In this document: positions 35,426-47,600 of the stretch, one piece after another
Layout: every line of letters begins with the position of its first letter
Numbering within the stretch: position 1 is the first letter of the stretch
DNA from: a virus
Virus record (IMG/VR): IMGVR_UViG_3300025276_000001
Location: 1-64,000 of that record
DNA: 64,000 bases
Direction: 5' to 3' (one strand)
Made by a program: the position numbers and the translations under genes
The notes under the pieces: model-generated
Database searches by the model: none
The model's input: the letters and a program-made list of their open reading frames with translations, nothing else
What the model was told of the DNA's origin: nothing

Positions 35426-38179
35426 ATGGCAAAAATTAAAATAAATAAATTACCAAAAGGGTTTAAATTACTAGACGGCAAAGTTGTTGAAGAACAAGTT
35501 ATGAGAGACGGAGGTGATTTACAAACTGGTGACCAAGCTGATTATGGCCTAGTTACAACTCCACAAGAATACTATAATAATACTAACTTTAACAACACTG
35601 ATGATAGGGATGTTAGATATAGTTTATCTAGTGTACCTAGAGAAAATGCTAATATAGAAGCTGAAGGTGGAGAAACTGTTTTAACAGATTTGACTAATGA
35701 TGGTACGTTTGGATTATATGATATAACAGGACCTAGACATTCTAAAGGTGGAGTACCAATGTTTTTACCTGAACAATCATTTATATATTCAGATACAGAC
35801 AAAATGAAATTTACAAGTGAAGAGTTATCTGAGTTTGGAATTAATAGTAAAAAGAAAATAACACCTGCTAAGTTATCTAAAAAATATCAATTGAATGATT
35901 ACTATAACCATTTAACAGATCCTTATGCAGATAATATACAAGCACTAACTTCAGAGTTAATGCTTAAAAAGAATATGATGAATCTTTCTAAGTTAGCATT
36001 TACACAAGAATCAAAAAAGAAATTTGAAGAAGGAGTTCCATTAGCTGCACATCCATATTTAGTACAACAAGGTATTGACCCAATACAGTTTACAGCAGAG
36101 ATGGAACAAATCAGTAGAGAGCAAGCTGAAATGGAAGCAATAGCAGCATTACCGCCTGAGCAACAACAACAAGTAATGATGATGCAACAGATGATGGCTC
36201 AAGAACAAGAACAACCTCAACAGCCTCAAGGTCAAGAAATGCAAACAGAAGAAATGATGATGCAAGAAGATGCTATGGCAAGATTTGGTGGTGAAAGAAA
36301 ATTAAAAAGATATCAAAAAGCAGGAGAGACAGGTAAAGAATATTCAGAAAGAATGGGTCAAACATGGGATCCAACACTTAAGAATCCTACATATGATAAG
36401 AAAAATAAGATGTGGGTATACGGAGATGGTACTCCATCTGTATCTAAGTCTGATGCTATGAGAATGGCTATGTCTGGACAAAAACCAAGTCAAGATTATT
36501 ACATTTCAGAAACTGAATTAGAAGGATCAGTAAATACAAATACTCAAACTGGAGGTGATAATGTAGAAGTATTAGAAACTGAAATTACTGAGTCATCTAC
36601 ACCAGGTACAGGTAATCCAGGTATACCTGCTGAACAGTGGGCAATATGGAAACCTTATATAGATAATGGAGCAACGCTAGAAACTATTACTCTTGATGAT
36701 GGAAGAAAAACAGTTAGAATTTCTACTCCAAAAAGTGATGTACAAAAACTTAGAGAACAAGTTACTGCTACAAATCTTGTAGGACGTGGAGGTACAACTG
36801 ATATATATGGTGAAGATATAAGTGGTCAAGGAAGAGCTATTAAAGAAGGAACACAAGAAGGATGGGTTTATAAAGAAGGACCACTTACAGGAGGACAAAG
36901 AAATGTTACTCAAGCAGGTGTTGATGGTGTGTATGGTTCTAGTGATATTAATTCTGAGACAACTCAAACAATATTTAGAGATAATTGGGGAGATACATTA
37001 GAAAAAATTGAAGAGCAATTTGGTGTTCCTTTTGACAATACCAATGATGAACAAGTTCTGGCATTTCAAACTGCTGCAGAAGAACAAAGAAAATTAGATG
37101 CAGCAGCAGCAGGTGTTGATTATATCCCATACTTTAAAAAACCAGGAGATGAAGGCTATGTAAAAGGACAGTCATTAGATGGCAAGATGGGTTTATATAC
37201 TATTAACATTCCTAGGTTAAGTAAGAATGACCAATTTAATGATGAAGCTACATACGGAGACATAACAAAAGATGATCTTGTACCAGGAGAAATTGACGTT
37301 AAAGAAAGAGGTCAACCAGAATGGTGGATTCAAGATCAAAATAATTTAAATGCATTAGGTCAAATAGATGATAATTTATATTTACCATGGGCTCCAGATG
37401 CACAACGTGTTACACTTGCACCAACGTTTGATGATTGGAGATCAGCTGTTAATTCAAATAATTCAACAGCTTCTACTATTGCTCAAGCTTTAGGAGCAGT
37501 TGGTGGACCACAAGCAGTTGCAAATTCACAAATACAAGGTCAAACATTAGAAGCAAATGCAAAAGCTATAAACAGAACTAACACAAATAATGTTGGAATT
37601 GCAAATCAATATGGAGCAATGCAAGCTCAGTATGATAATTTAGCTAACCAGGAGAATGATAAAAGAAAGATGGCTGTTTATGACAACACTCAGAAAACTT
37701 TGCAAGCACATGACAACTTTCTAAATTGGAAAATTGGTGAGAATGTTAAGCTACAAAACGCAGCATTAACAAATAGAGCTAATACATTTAATTTAAATAG
37801 CACATATGATAACTATGAAATTGATCCAAGAACAGGTGGTATAATTGATTTTACAGATCCAAGAGCATTAGAAAAACAAGGGCCAATAGCAGATCAAAAA
37901 TCAAGAGAAAGAGATTATTTTGAAGGAGTTACTTCTCTTGCTAAAAATTTAAATAGAGAACCTACTAGTGCAGAAATAGAAGGTTTCTTTGATTATACTA
38001 GAGGTAGTGGAAAGCCAGCATATAGAGATCCAAATATATCTAATGCAGCTGCTGAATTACAAAAAAAAGGTGCACCAGGAAGATCAGTAAATGCTAATGT
38101 GAACACACAAACAGCAAGAAAAGGAAAAGAACTTAAACGAATGGTAGTACCATTCTATAGTGGTAAAATGGGGAGATAG
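35426..38179 (+). CDS. Putative internal virion (cargo) protein (917 aa)
   Basis: The start codon is 3 bp after the previous stop. The N-terminus (about 70-125) has GGETVLTDLTNDGTFGLYDI followed by TGPRHSKGGVPMFLPEQSF, a pattern I associate with large virion proteins of Bacteroidota phages; DIDPIQFTAEM-like helices follow. Residues about 235-290 are a Gln/Met-rich stretch (QQQQVMMMQQMMAQEQEQ), probably disordered or coiled coil. There is an IAQALGAVGGPQAVA helix near residue 690 and an Arg/Lys-rich end. It ends at TAG and a weak hairpin. A DNA-ejection or cargo role is inferred from neighbours and composition. Confidence 0.65.
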   Translation: MAKIKINKLPKGFKLLDGKVVEEQVMRDGGDLQTGDQADYGLVTTPQEYYNNTNFNNTDDRDVRYSLSSVPRENANIEAEGGETVLTDLTNDGTFGLYDITGPRHSKGGVPMFLPEQSFIYSDTDKMKFTSEELSEFGINSKKKITPAKLSKKYQLNDYYNHLTDPYADNIQALTSELMLKKNMMNLSKLAFTQESKKKFEEGVPLAAHPYLVQQGIDPIQFTAEMEQISREQAEMEAIAALPPEQQQQVMMMQQMMAQEQEQPQQPQGQEMQTEEMMMQEDAMARFGGERKLKRYQKAGETGKEYSERMGQTWDPTLKNPTYDKKNKMWVYGDGTPSVSKSDAMRMAMSGQKPSQDYYISETELEGSVNTNTQTGGDNVEVLETEITESSTPGTGNPGIPAEQWAIWKPYIDNGATLETITLDDGRKTVRISTPKSDVQKLREQVTATNLVGRGGTTDIYGEDISGQGRAIKEGTQEGWVYKEGPLTGGQRNVTQAGVDGVYGSSDINSETTQTIFRDNWGDTLEKIEEQFGVPFDNTNDEQVLAFQTAAEEQRKLDAAAAGVDYIPYFKKPGDEGYVKGQSLDGKMGLYTINIPRLSKNDQFNDEATYGDITKDDLVPGEIDVKERGQPEWWIQDQNNLNALGQIDDNLYLPWAPDAQRVTLAPTFDDWRSAVNSNNSTASTIAQALGAVGGPQAVANSQIQGQTLEANAKAINRTNTNNVGIANQYGAMQAQYDNLANQENDKRKMAVYDNTQKTLQAHDNFLNWKIGENVKLQNAALTNRANTFNLNSTYDNYEIDPRTGGIIDFTDPRALEKQGPIADQKSRERDYFEGVTSLAKNLNREPTSAEIEGFFDYTRGSGKPAYRDPNISNAAAELQKKGAPGRSVNANVNTQTARKGKELKRMVVPFYSGKMGR

Positions 38180-38181
38180 TT

Positions 38182-38199
38182 AAACCTAAAAGGTTTTTA
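38182..38199 (+). terminator. Weak possible terminator
   Basis: AAACC (38182-38186) pairs with GGTTT (38192-38196), a 5-bp stem with a 5-nt loop followed by TTA. Short and AT-rich; uncertain. TACCTTG (38204-38210), a poor -7 box, follows before the next gene. Confidence 0.35.
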
Positions 38200-38242
38200 T
38201 ATTTACCTTGTTAAACTTAATAAATTATAGTAATTTTATATT

Positions 38243-41200
38243 ATGGCAACATACGTACCAGGATCAGAAACTTATTTACCGGATATCAAACCGTTTACAC
38301 CAGACTACAAGTTTTTGTCTGCTGTACTTGGTCAGAGACAAGATAAATACAACACAAATTGGCAAGCAACAAATGACATATACAATAAGGTAGTATATGC
38401 GGACATATCACGTGAAGACACTAATGTTAAAAGAGAGCAATATGTAAAAAACTTAGCTCCATCTTTAGAGAAAATAGCTGGTTTAGATTTGTCAATGCGT
38501 GAAAATGTACAAGCAGCTAAGTCTGTATTTCAACCATTTTTACAAGATGATTTGATTGTAAAAGATATGGCAGTTACTGCTAACTATAGAGATCAAATGG
38601 CATTAGCTGAACGTTATAAAAATTCCCCTGATGCTGATACAAGAAAGTTATGGCATAGAGATGGTGTTGCAGCTTTGCAATACAAGATGGAATCTTTTAT
38701 TAATGATGATGCTACAAAAGCATTAAACTTTAGAGCACCCAAGTATGTTCCAGAAGCAAACATAATGGCATTGTCTGAAGAAATTTTAGGTGAAATGAAA
38801 CCACCTTTAAAATTAAAAATAGATCATTTTGGTGTTAATGCAGACGGATCAGTAAATACTGACTGGATTGTTACTGATCAGAATGGAGAAAGATTAGTAG
38901 GTCCTGCATTACAAATTATAAGAAACCAATTACAACAAGATCCAAGAGTTGCAGATTCTTATCAAGTAAAAGCTTATGTAGCATCTATGGACTTTGGAAG
39001 AGCAATGGTAGATAATGGTACATTTGGTTCTGTTGATGAAGGGAGAATGGCTTGGGCTGTTGAAACACTTACTAGAGCACAAGAAAATAATGCTATTAGA
39101 TTAACTGAAGGTGCTGGAGAATTAAGAGAATATAACAATATAAATGTAAGATGGCAAAATTATCAAGCCATTAATGGAGTTATTCCTGGTTCTGATGAAG
39201 AAACTACAATGAAAAATAACTTGTCTGCTTATGAGAAGACAAGAATGCAAATGGCGCAAGATCAAAAAATTGCTGGTATAATTGATACACCTCCTGCTGA
39301 TTTAGAAAGCACATTGGCTACTGCATATCAAGTTCTAATGTTAACTAACATGGATGGAGATATGATTAAAGCAGCTAAATCATATAGCATGAGAGATATG
39401 GAATCTACTTTTAGAGTAAATCCATATGCTAAACAAGATAAGCAGTTTAAATATGATATGCGTAAAGAAGCTGCTAGAGCACAAAATAACTTATTTAGAG
39501 ATTCTGAAAAAGATAGACGTGCTAGACAATTAGCAATAGATAAAGGGGAGATAAAAACTCAAGAACAACTTGATCAAGAAAATAAATTAAGAATAGCTTT
39601 AGGTAATGCTAGTACTGTTCGTGGTGATTCAAGAACAAATACAGCTGATCTAGAGGATGGTGATGTTTATGCTGATGAACAAGCTGACTTTCAGAAGATG
39701 TTAAGTACAAATACTAAAGATCAAGCTAGTCAAATACTTTCATCAATGAGACAAGTTGATCCTATGGGTGAAGTTGTAGATGGAAAAGGTACATACCAAT
39801 GGAGTATGGAACTTGATGGTAAAAAAGTAACAGGTGATATGGCTAAATTAGAAAAAATTCTATATAGCACAAAAGCCCTTACTGAAGAACAAGAAGGAGA
39901 TGAAGACTTTATGAAGTCTTATGTTCCTGAATTTATCTATCAACATGATATTGATAGAATCCATGATGAGAAAATTCAGCAGATGAATTCAGTTGATGAA
40001 AATGGAGCATTGAATATTATTCAATCACATACATCTGAAATTGTTACTCCTGCGTATAAAGCTTTAGTAGAAAGTATGCTAAATACTCAAACTAATAATG
40101 GAACATTAATGAAGACTCATGCTAACTTGCTAGAAGCATATGCAAGGACTGGTGTCAAAACTGATATAGAAGCAAGAAATATTAATGATAACTTAGTAGG
40201 ATTTCAAGAAAGTGGTTACCCAAGTATTTTTCAAAAAAATGCATCTGGTGTAACAGTTAGATTAGGTAGAGAAGAGTATGCTGACTTAGTTGAAAAAATG
40301 GCAAAGGAACGCAAGCTTACAAACTTTGATAGAGATTGGATTGACGGAGGTACTGATCAAAAGAATTACATGAAAGACAAAAGAGGTGTCAATGAATATG
40401 TACATTATGTAACAGAACCAATGTTAGATTCAAATGGTGAACCAGCATTTACTGCAAATGGTGCACCAAGAATGACAAGAAGAAGTATAGTTACTAAAGA
40501 GAAAGTAGACGGTGTTAGAAATTACAGAACAAAAACAACCTACATGGTTGATCAGTTTGGTGAAGAGGTGCGTGCAGCAGACCGTCAAATGAGTAAGATA
40601 ATTGATGGTAAAGAAGTAAGACTAAACTATACTGTAGCTAAAATGCTTGATGTAAGAGGTGTAAGGACTGAAGCAGATTATGTATATGATAAGTATAATG
40701 CTTCTTTTAAAGATGGTCTTAATGGTAAGTTAACTGACCAAGTAGGAGTTTTGGAAACAGGATCACTAAATTCAGCTTTATTAGGATTAGATAATACAGT
40801 AGGAAACCTATCAACTGGAACTTTATACAAAGGGGATTTCAATCCAATGAGTCCTAATGAAGGACAAGGTGCAGTAATATATACTCAATTTTTAGATCAA
40901 GTAGCCTCAATGAATAAATTAGGTATTCAACCTAATTACTACATGGGTAACGAACAAGACTTTGAAGTAGAAGAAACTAGTCCAAAAGCAAAAGCTTTTA
41001 TGGATCAAGTACGTCAGGATGTTATTTCAGACATGCAACCAGCAAATAAAAAATCAACAAGAACTACAGCAAGAGGGGAATGGTTTTATGCTCCAGTATT
41101 AGGATCTGCTGATGATATGGACAAGAGTACTGCTGGATATATTTTTAAACCAACTGAAGATTATGTAACATCAAAAGTTAAAGGTGGAGGTCTAGCTAGC

Positions 41201-41644
41201 CAATGGGCAGGTTTAGATGCAGGAGAAAGAAAGAAAATTCTTGAAGGTGGAATTTCCATGGTGTTTGATCAGAAAGATGATATCAATCCAAGAAAAGTTG
41301 CAGACAACTGGGGGAATACAATAGTAGCACAGGTAATGGGTAGTCCAAATCAAACTAAACAATGGAACCCTACTGATGCTAATGGTGATCCAGCCGGTTC
41401 CTATAGTATAAGTAGAGTTAATCAAAACTTATATGTTATGAATTATCAATATTCTACATATCAGGAAGGTGGAACATATACTCCCAGTACACCAATGATA
41501 ATGAATGTTCCTATTTCTAGGCAAACCGGAGGTTTTAAAGCTTTAACTGCTGCTCAAAATTCTATACTAGAAATATATAAGCAAAGAGGCTTACTCAATA
41601 TGGCAGCTAAAAAGAAAGACAAAGGATTGAACGCAAAAAAGTAA
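38243..41644 (+). CDS. Putative internal virion (cargo) protein (1133 aa)
   Basis: The N-terminus (GSETYLPDIKPFTPDYKFLS, then LGQRQDKY and a long helical part with SREDTNVKREQY and LDLSMRENVQAAKSVF) is a signature I associate with a large conserved virion protein encoded beside the giant RNA polymerase gene of crAss-like and related phages. The protein is hydrophilic, mostly helical, without signal peptide, and ends in a Lys-rich tail (AAKKKDKGLNAKK). It probably travels inside the head and enters the host with DNA. No catalytic motif recognised. Confidence 0.7.
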   Translation: MATYVPGSETYLPDIKPFTPDYKFLSAVLGQRQDKYNTNWQATNDIYNKVVYADISREDTNVKREQYVKNLAPSLEKIAGLDLSMRENVQAAKSVFQPFLQDDLIVKDMAVTANYRDQMALAERYKNSPDADTRKLWHRDGVAALQYKMESFINDDATKALNFRAPKYVPEANIMALSEEILGEMKPPLKLKIDHFGVNADGSVNTDWIVTDQNGERLVGPALQIIRNQLQQDPRVADSYQVKAYVASMDFGRAMVDNGTFGSVDEGRMAWAVETLTRAQENNAIRLTEGAGELREYNNINVRWQNYQAINGVIPGSDEETTMKNNLSAYEKTRMQMAQDQKIAGIIDTPPADLESTLATAYQVLMLTNMDGDMIKAAKSYSMRDMESTFRVNPYAKQDKQFKYDMRKEAARAQNNLFRDSEKDRRARQLAIDKGEIKTQEQLDQENKLRIALGNASTVRGDSRTNTADLEDGDVYADEQADFQKMLSTNTKDQASQILSSMRQVDPMGEVVDGKGTYQWSMELDGKKVTGDMAKLEKILYSTKALTEEQEGDEDFMKSYVPEFIYQHDIDRIHDEKIQQMNSVDENGALNIIQSHTSEIVTPAYKALVESMLNTQTNNGTLMKTHANLLEAYARTGVKTDIEARNINDNLVGFQESGYPSIFQKNASGVTVRLGREEYADLVEKMAKERKLTNFDRDWIDGGTDQKNYMKDKRGVNEYVHYVTEPMLDSNGEPAFTANGAPRMTRRSIVTKEKVDGVRNYRTKTTYMVDQFGEEVRAADRQMSKIIDGKEVRLNYTVAKMLDVRGVRTEADYVYDKYNASFKDGLNGKLTDQVGVLETGSLNSALLGLDNTVGNLSTGTLYKGDFNPMSPNEGQGAVIYTQFLDQVASMNKLGIQPNYYMGNEQDFEVEETSPKAKAFMDQVRQDVISDMQPANKKSTRTTARGEWFYAPVLGSADDMDKSTAGYIFKPTEDYVTSKVKGGGLASQWAGLDAGERKKILEGGISMVFDQKDDINPRKVADNWGNTIVAQVMGSPNQTKQWNPTDANGDPAGSYSISRVNQNLYVMNYQYSTYQEGGTYTPSTPMIMNVPISRQTGGFKALTAAQNSILEIYKQRGLLNMAAKKKDKGLNAKK

Positions 41645-41672
41645 ACCAAAAATAATAAATTACTATTCATAG

Positions 41673-44600
41673 ATGGAAGAGGTACAAAATAATACAGGCT
41701 TAGCTGAAACAATCAAGTCACAGGAAGTTCCATTACAGGAGATACCTAAAGACAGACCTTATATTCCAATTGAGGAAATGTTTAATACTCCGGAATATGA
41801 TGAATGGATAAGCAGTGCTGACGTTGCACAAATACAACAACTTCAAGAGTCTAAATTAGACATTGATAAGTATAGCCCAGCTGCTATGGCCAACCTAGGT
41901 ATAGCACGTCCATCACAAGCAACTACAACATTTGATCCTGTTGCACAACAAAACCCACCAACATTAGAAGAAGAAGGTGGATTCACCAGGCTTCTTAATG
42001 AAGGTATGAATAAAAACTTATCTGTATTAGCTAAAGAAGCAAATGATAACTTTACTGTTGATCCAGTTATATCAAACATTAGACAAACTAATTTTAAAAG
42101 ATATTATGAACATCCTGAATATGCTGATTTAGGTTTCTCTCCTTTTGCAAATAATGAACAGTTCTATAATGAGAATTCTACAGTGTGGGATGATTACTCT
42201 AGAATGTGGGGTCAGTTTGGTAGCTTAGCGGGTACTGGATTTATGAGTGGTTACAGATCAATAGGTGACTTTTTTACAGGAGAAGGTTTAGAAGCAGATA
42301 GACAAAGTGCTTATGAGTTTGAAGATGCTATGGCAATTGGAAACTCATCAAGAGGTGGCGCAATGGCTTGGACAAATAACTTATTGCTTAACTCTGGATA
42401 CACTATGGGTATCATTAGTAGTATAGCATTAGAAGAACTTGTTTTAGCAGGAGCTACAGCTTTATCTGGAGGAGCATTAGGAGCTCCTGCCGCTATAAAA
42501 ACAGGAATTAATGCTGCAAAAATTACTAAGACAGTATCTAATTCATTTGGTGTAGGAAGAATGGCCAACTGGACTAGAAATATGTTGAAGCAATTAAATA
42601 ATGCTGATGCAGCTAAAGACTTATATAATGGTGCTAATAGTGGAAGAAAGTTTTTAGGTAAAATATTTTTACCAGAAACAACAGCAGCTATTAGAGGATT
42701 AAAAACTACAGCAAATGGTGCACAAAATGTAACTAATTTTGCTAAGGGTGCAAAAACATTTGGTGGATTCTATAAAGATTTAAGATCAGTTAACTATGCA
42801 TTAGCTGAGTCTAAGTTAGAGTCAGGTATGGTTTATAATCAGAGGTTAAGACAGAATTTAAATATTGCTAATGAATCAAATTTTGGAGGGGAAATAACTA
42901 CTGAACAAATGGAAGCTGCAACTAGTAATGCTAGTGAAGCTGCATTTGAAACTTTGATAAGAAATGCACCATTAATCTATGCAAGTAACTTTTTTGTTTT
43001 AGGTAATGCATTTGGTGGGTTTAATAAGTCATTTGCAAGAATGGCTAATGATAGTTATAAGTCTATTGGTAGAAGGATAATGAGAAAAGGTGCTGCTACA
43101 GGTGCAGACGGACAAGTACTTAAGAATGTTTTTTCTGATGCGGGTACAGGACTTAAAGGTTTATGGAATAGAACAAAGAATGCAGGAGTAAGAGGTGGGG
43201 GTAAAGCTTTATTTCATTCAAGTGCAAGATACTTTGCAGCAAATTTTGCAGAGGGTATACAAGAGGTAGGGCAAGAAGCAATATCACATGGTGTAAACCA
43301 TTACTATGAATCATTATTTAGAGATCCAATGTCAGGTGGTGCTCAGCTACATAAACAATCTGTTAATTCAGGTATGGGTTCTCAGTTTAGTGGGCAAGGA
43401 CTTGATGTATTTATGTCAGGTTTCTTAATGGGTGGTGTAGTATCAGGACCACAAAAACTTTTCTTCCAAGGCGTACCTGCAGTATATAACTTTGCAAAAG
43501 GTAAAGGAGCATTTGGTGCAGAAGGAGCAGCAGCAGTTGCTGAACAAAACAAAACAGAAAAAGAATTTATTGATTCTGTAGTAGCTTCATATAATGCAGT
43601 TGCAGAGGGTGTTGGTGGAGTAGCTCAGTCTGAAGGAAAAGATTCTGTTGATCCAGGATCTGCTTTTGACATGACTTTACTTAATTTTTTAATTCAAAAA
43701 CAAACAGGTGCTGAGTTAACAGGAAACTCATATGATGGTAACATCTTTGGATATCAAGATGCAAAAGACTTTGGTACATTCCATAACTTATACCAGGTGT
43801 TTAGTACTGGTGGTGCTGCTCAGTTTGAGAGTATGATAAAAGATTTCCAAAAACTAGATGATGCAGCTTTACTTGAAGCATTCCCTGCTAGCAAAGCAGA
43901 AATCAAAAGTGGTAAGTTTAGGTCTAAGTTTACTAAGATGGAACAAAACATGGACAAGATGGAAGTGGATTACAATGCAGCTAAGGATTTATTTCCTAGC
44001 CCATTTGATTCTAGCCAGATGGACAAAGGTACTAGAGCATACCAAGATGAAAGAATAAAAGAAATGTCTTGGAGACATGCACAGTATTTATACATGTTTA
44101 CTAAAGATGGATTTGATCAAGCATTGGTTAGATCAAGTAGTATATATAAAAGATTAGCTGCTGATCCATTATTTGAAGGAATGGCTACTAGTGATGTAAC
44201 TGTTTTATTAAGTCCAGATAGTTTAAAAAATGAAATAAGATTATTAAAAGAAGAGCTATCTACTTATGAAGTAGATGAAGACTCTAAGAAATTAAACAAA
44301 GAAATTATTGCTGCCAAGAAAGGTAAGCAAACTAGATTAGAAGCTTATTTAAAAGTAGTAGAGGATCCTAAAAATCAAAGTAAGGATGGTATCTATGACA
44401 GAAGAAGCATGACTGAAATTGAAAGAGTCTTTGATGATTATATTAAATTTATTGCTAAGAGTGAAGGCAGCTTTATAAATAAAGAAGCTAGAAGAGAAGC
44501 ACTAAAAGATATTATAGATTACAAAGCTTTAAAAGGAAGAGCTATAGTGTATGATAGAACTATGGAGATGATGGCAAATCCTGCTAGGTTCCAAGAGATA

Positions 44601-47600
44601 TTAGACAGAAACAATGCTCTTCATGATTCATACTTTGCTAACATAAAAGAAGAGTATAGAAAGACAATAGAAGACTATGTAGGTGTTGTAAAAAGAAATG
44701 AGTTAATGAATCAAATCACCAACATAGAAGGTGAAGACGTGATTCCTCATCCTTTATATGCTAAGATGTTTTTACAAACGGGTGATGCTTCTATATTTTT
44801 TGAAGGAGATAATTCTTTCTTTTTTGTTCCAGAAAAAGGAAGAGTAACTAAACTAAATAATCCTGTATTATTTGAAAAATTACAAAGTATTGTTTCAATG
44901 TATGAAGCAACAAATGTAAAAGAAGCTAAAATAGCTGAAGAAAAAGCTGAAGCAGATATTGCAGAAAAAAATAGACAAGAAGTTAAAGATGTACTAAATG
45001 ATATTGGAGTAGAAGAAAACCTACCATTCTCAACAAGTTCAGTATATAATAATTTATTAGATTCAAAGTATAATGCTTATGTAGCTACACAAGCTAACCT
45101 AGGTAAAGCTCCATTAACAAAAGATGAGTGGGTAAACAAGGATGGTAAAAACTTTAGAACCGCTTTTCAAGCACTTAGACAAGTCTGGGTTGCTAATGAT
45201 AAATTAATTAATCCCAACAAACCCTTAACTCAAAATGAAATTCTTGATGATACTAAATTTATTAACTGGTTGCTTTCTCCAACAGGAGGTCAAGTTTCAC
45301 CAGAGGTTGATTTGGTATTACAGAAATTAGAGATTTCAATGTTTGACGTTACAGGTCAAAAAGAAACAATACAAGATGGTGCTCAAGTACAAGATAATAT
45401 AGAAAGAGAAGTTGTTGGACAACCTGGTTTATTATTTGCTGTAGTAGAGGAAAATATTGAAGATCAAGAAACACTAAAGAAACAAGTTGTATACAAAATA
45501 ATAGATCTTAATACTCAAGAGGAAGTAGAAGACGCTATTCTACAAAGGTTTGGTTCAGACATAAACATATTTATGACCATAGGAGAAGCTCAAGCAACAT
45601 TGCTTTCTATGGAAAAAGATATGGGTGATGGTAAAACATTTGAGTTTACTGAGCCTGGTATTGGAAATGATAAAGAAACATCAACTACTTTATCTTTTGG
45701 TACTATTGTTTACAATAAAGATGGTGACCAGTTTATAGTACAAAGTAAAATGGACGGTATTATAAATGGTAAAGATTTATTCTTAATTCCTATTGATAAA
45801 GTAGGTTTATCATTTAAAGCCAAAGCAGAATTTTTAGTAAGAGTTCCAAGAGGTGGATTTGCTGGTGTATATAGTTTACAAGAAGTTAAAAATATATCAC
45901 CTGAGTCAGTATCAAGAGTAACACTAAATGAAATTGTTACTCCATATCCATATGTAAATAAAGATCAAAGTGTAAATCCTATAGCTGCTAGGAATGAAGA
46001 TCCTGCTAAAGCAAGAGATAGATATAATGCTATACTTTCAATTTTAACTGATGAAGAAATAAGTCAATTAGAACTTGTAGTTACAATAGATCCACTTGCA
46101 GTAGAGGGTGTATCAAAAGATTATCAAAGAAAAGGTTTTGAACCTAACCCAAACATTAGACAACAAGTATCTAAGTATCAAGTAGGTCTTAAGGCAGGAA
46201 GTATTGAAGCACAAGCAAAGATTGATACTTTACTTAAAGATATGGGATTAGATGATAGTGTAGATCCTAATAATATATTTGGGTTTATTGCTATAGAAAA
46301 CTTTAAGTTTATTAATACTAAGAACGGACCAGCTATTGATCCTTCTAGTATGTCTCAACTTGAGTTAGAAAACTTTATCAACGTACCACAATACTTAAAA
46401 GATAAACTTACAGCTTCAGAGATATTAGAAATGGTTCAGAAAAATTATGCTACAAGCATGGTTTTACAAGGTGTGTTAGATGCAAAAATGAAAGATCAAC
46501 CAATTGGTGTTTCAGTTTCAATACCTATATCATCTTTAAATTTAGATGAAAATGGTAAAGACCTAGGTCATAATATATCATTAGATCTAAAGCTTGGTCT
46601 AGTTGATTATGATAATAACACAAAAGGATTAAATGATCTGGAGTACTCTAGTGTAAATGAAAATGGTGATTACTTAATTTATAAGCTTGAAATGGGTAGT
46701 ACTGAGAGATCAGTGGTTCCTGTAACAAATCTTAAAGAAGGAGCAAGAGATAAACTTATTGCAGAAGTAGAAGTTCAACTAAAAAAGCAAAGCTTGTGGA
46801 ATGAACTTGCACAAGGTAAAGATGGTTATAAAGCTGTAGTACTATTACCAAATGGTACATATGCATTGATTCCATTGAAGGCTGTGCCTCTAGACATTAA
46901 TGAGTTAATGACTGAGACTATTGAGGCTGCTCAAAAAATTATAGAACAAAAAGATCATAATAGTAAAGATGGAATAAAAGGTGAAGCACTTAAAAAGTTA
47001 AGGGCTGATAACAAATTACGTTCTTCTAAATTATTTATAAGTTCACAAAGTGGATATTCTATTTCATTACAAGTCACTAAATGGGGTAAAATACAATTAG
47101 AGTTAGCACTTAAACAAGGAGAAAACTATTCTAGTGTAGCAAAAGTAACGTTGAGTGTTAAGGATATATCAAGTGATATAAGTATTGCTGATAAAACTAA
47201 AATACTTTTTGATGCTTTCAATAAAAATGCTGGTGTACAAGAAGCAGGTATATCATATACTGATGATAATGGAAACTTAAAAGGAATAGGAGCTAAAAAC
47301 TTTAGAGTATCATTTCCTAGAACAGCAAGTATAGCAGAGTTACTTGCAGTTACAACAACTGATGTAATGCCTAAAGTAGTAAATGATAATAACTTTACGT
47401 TGTCTGCTAGTTCATCTTCTATCCAAGCACAACGTGATATGGAAATGACTACTAGTGGAGTATTCCAACAAACAGAATCATATGTTGATGCAGAAGGTAA
47501 TGCTATACCTAAAGGTCCAGAATTAAGAACTGATTCTAACAATAAACCTTTAGTAGAAGTATCTGAAAATGTTGAAGACTCATTGTTAGATTTAACTCAA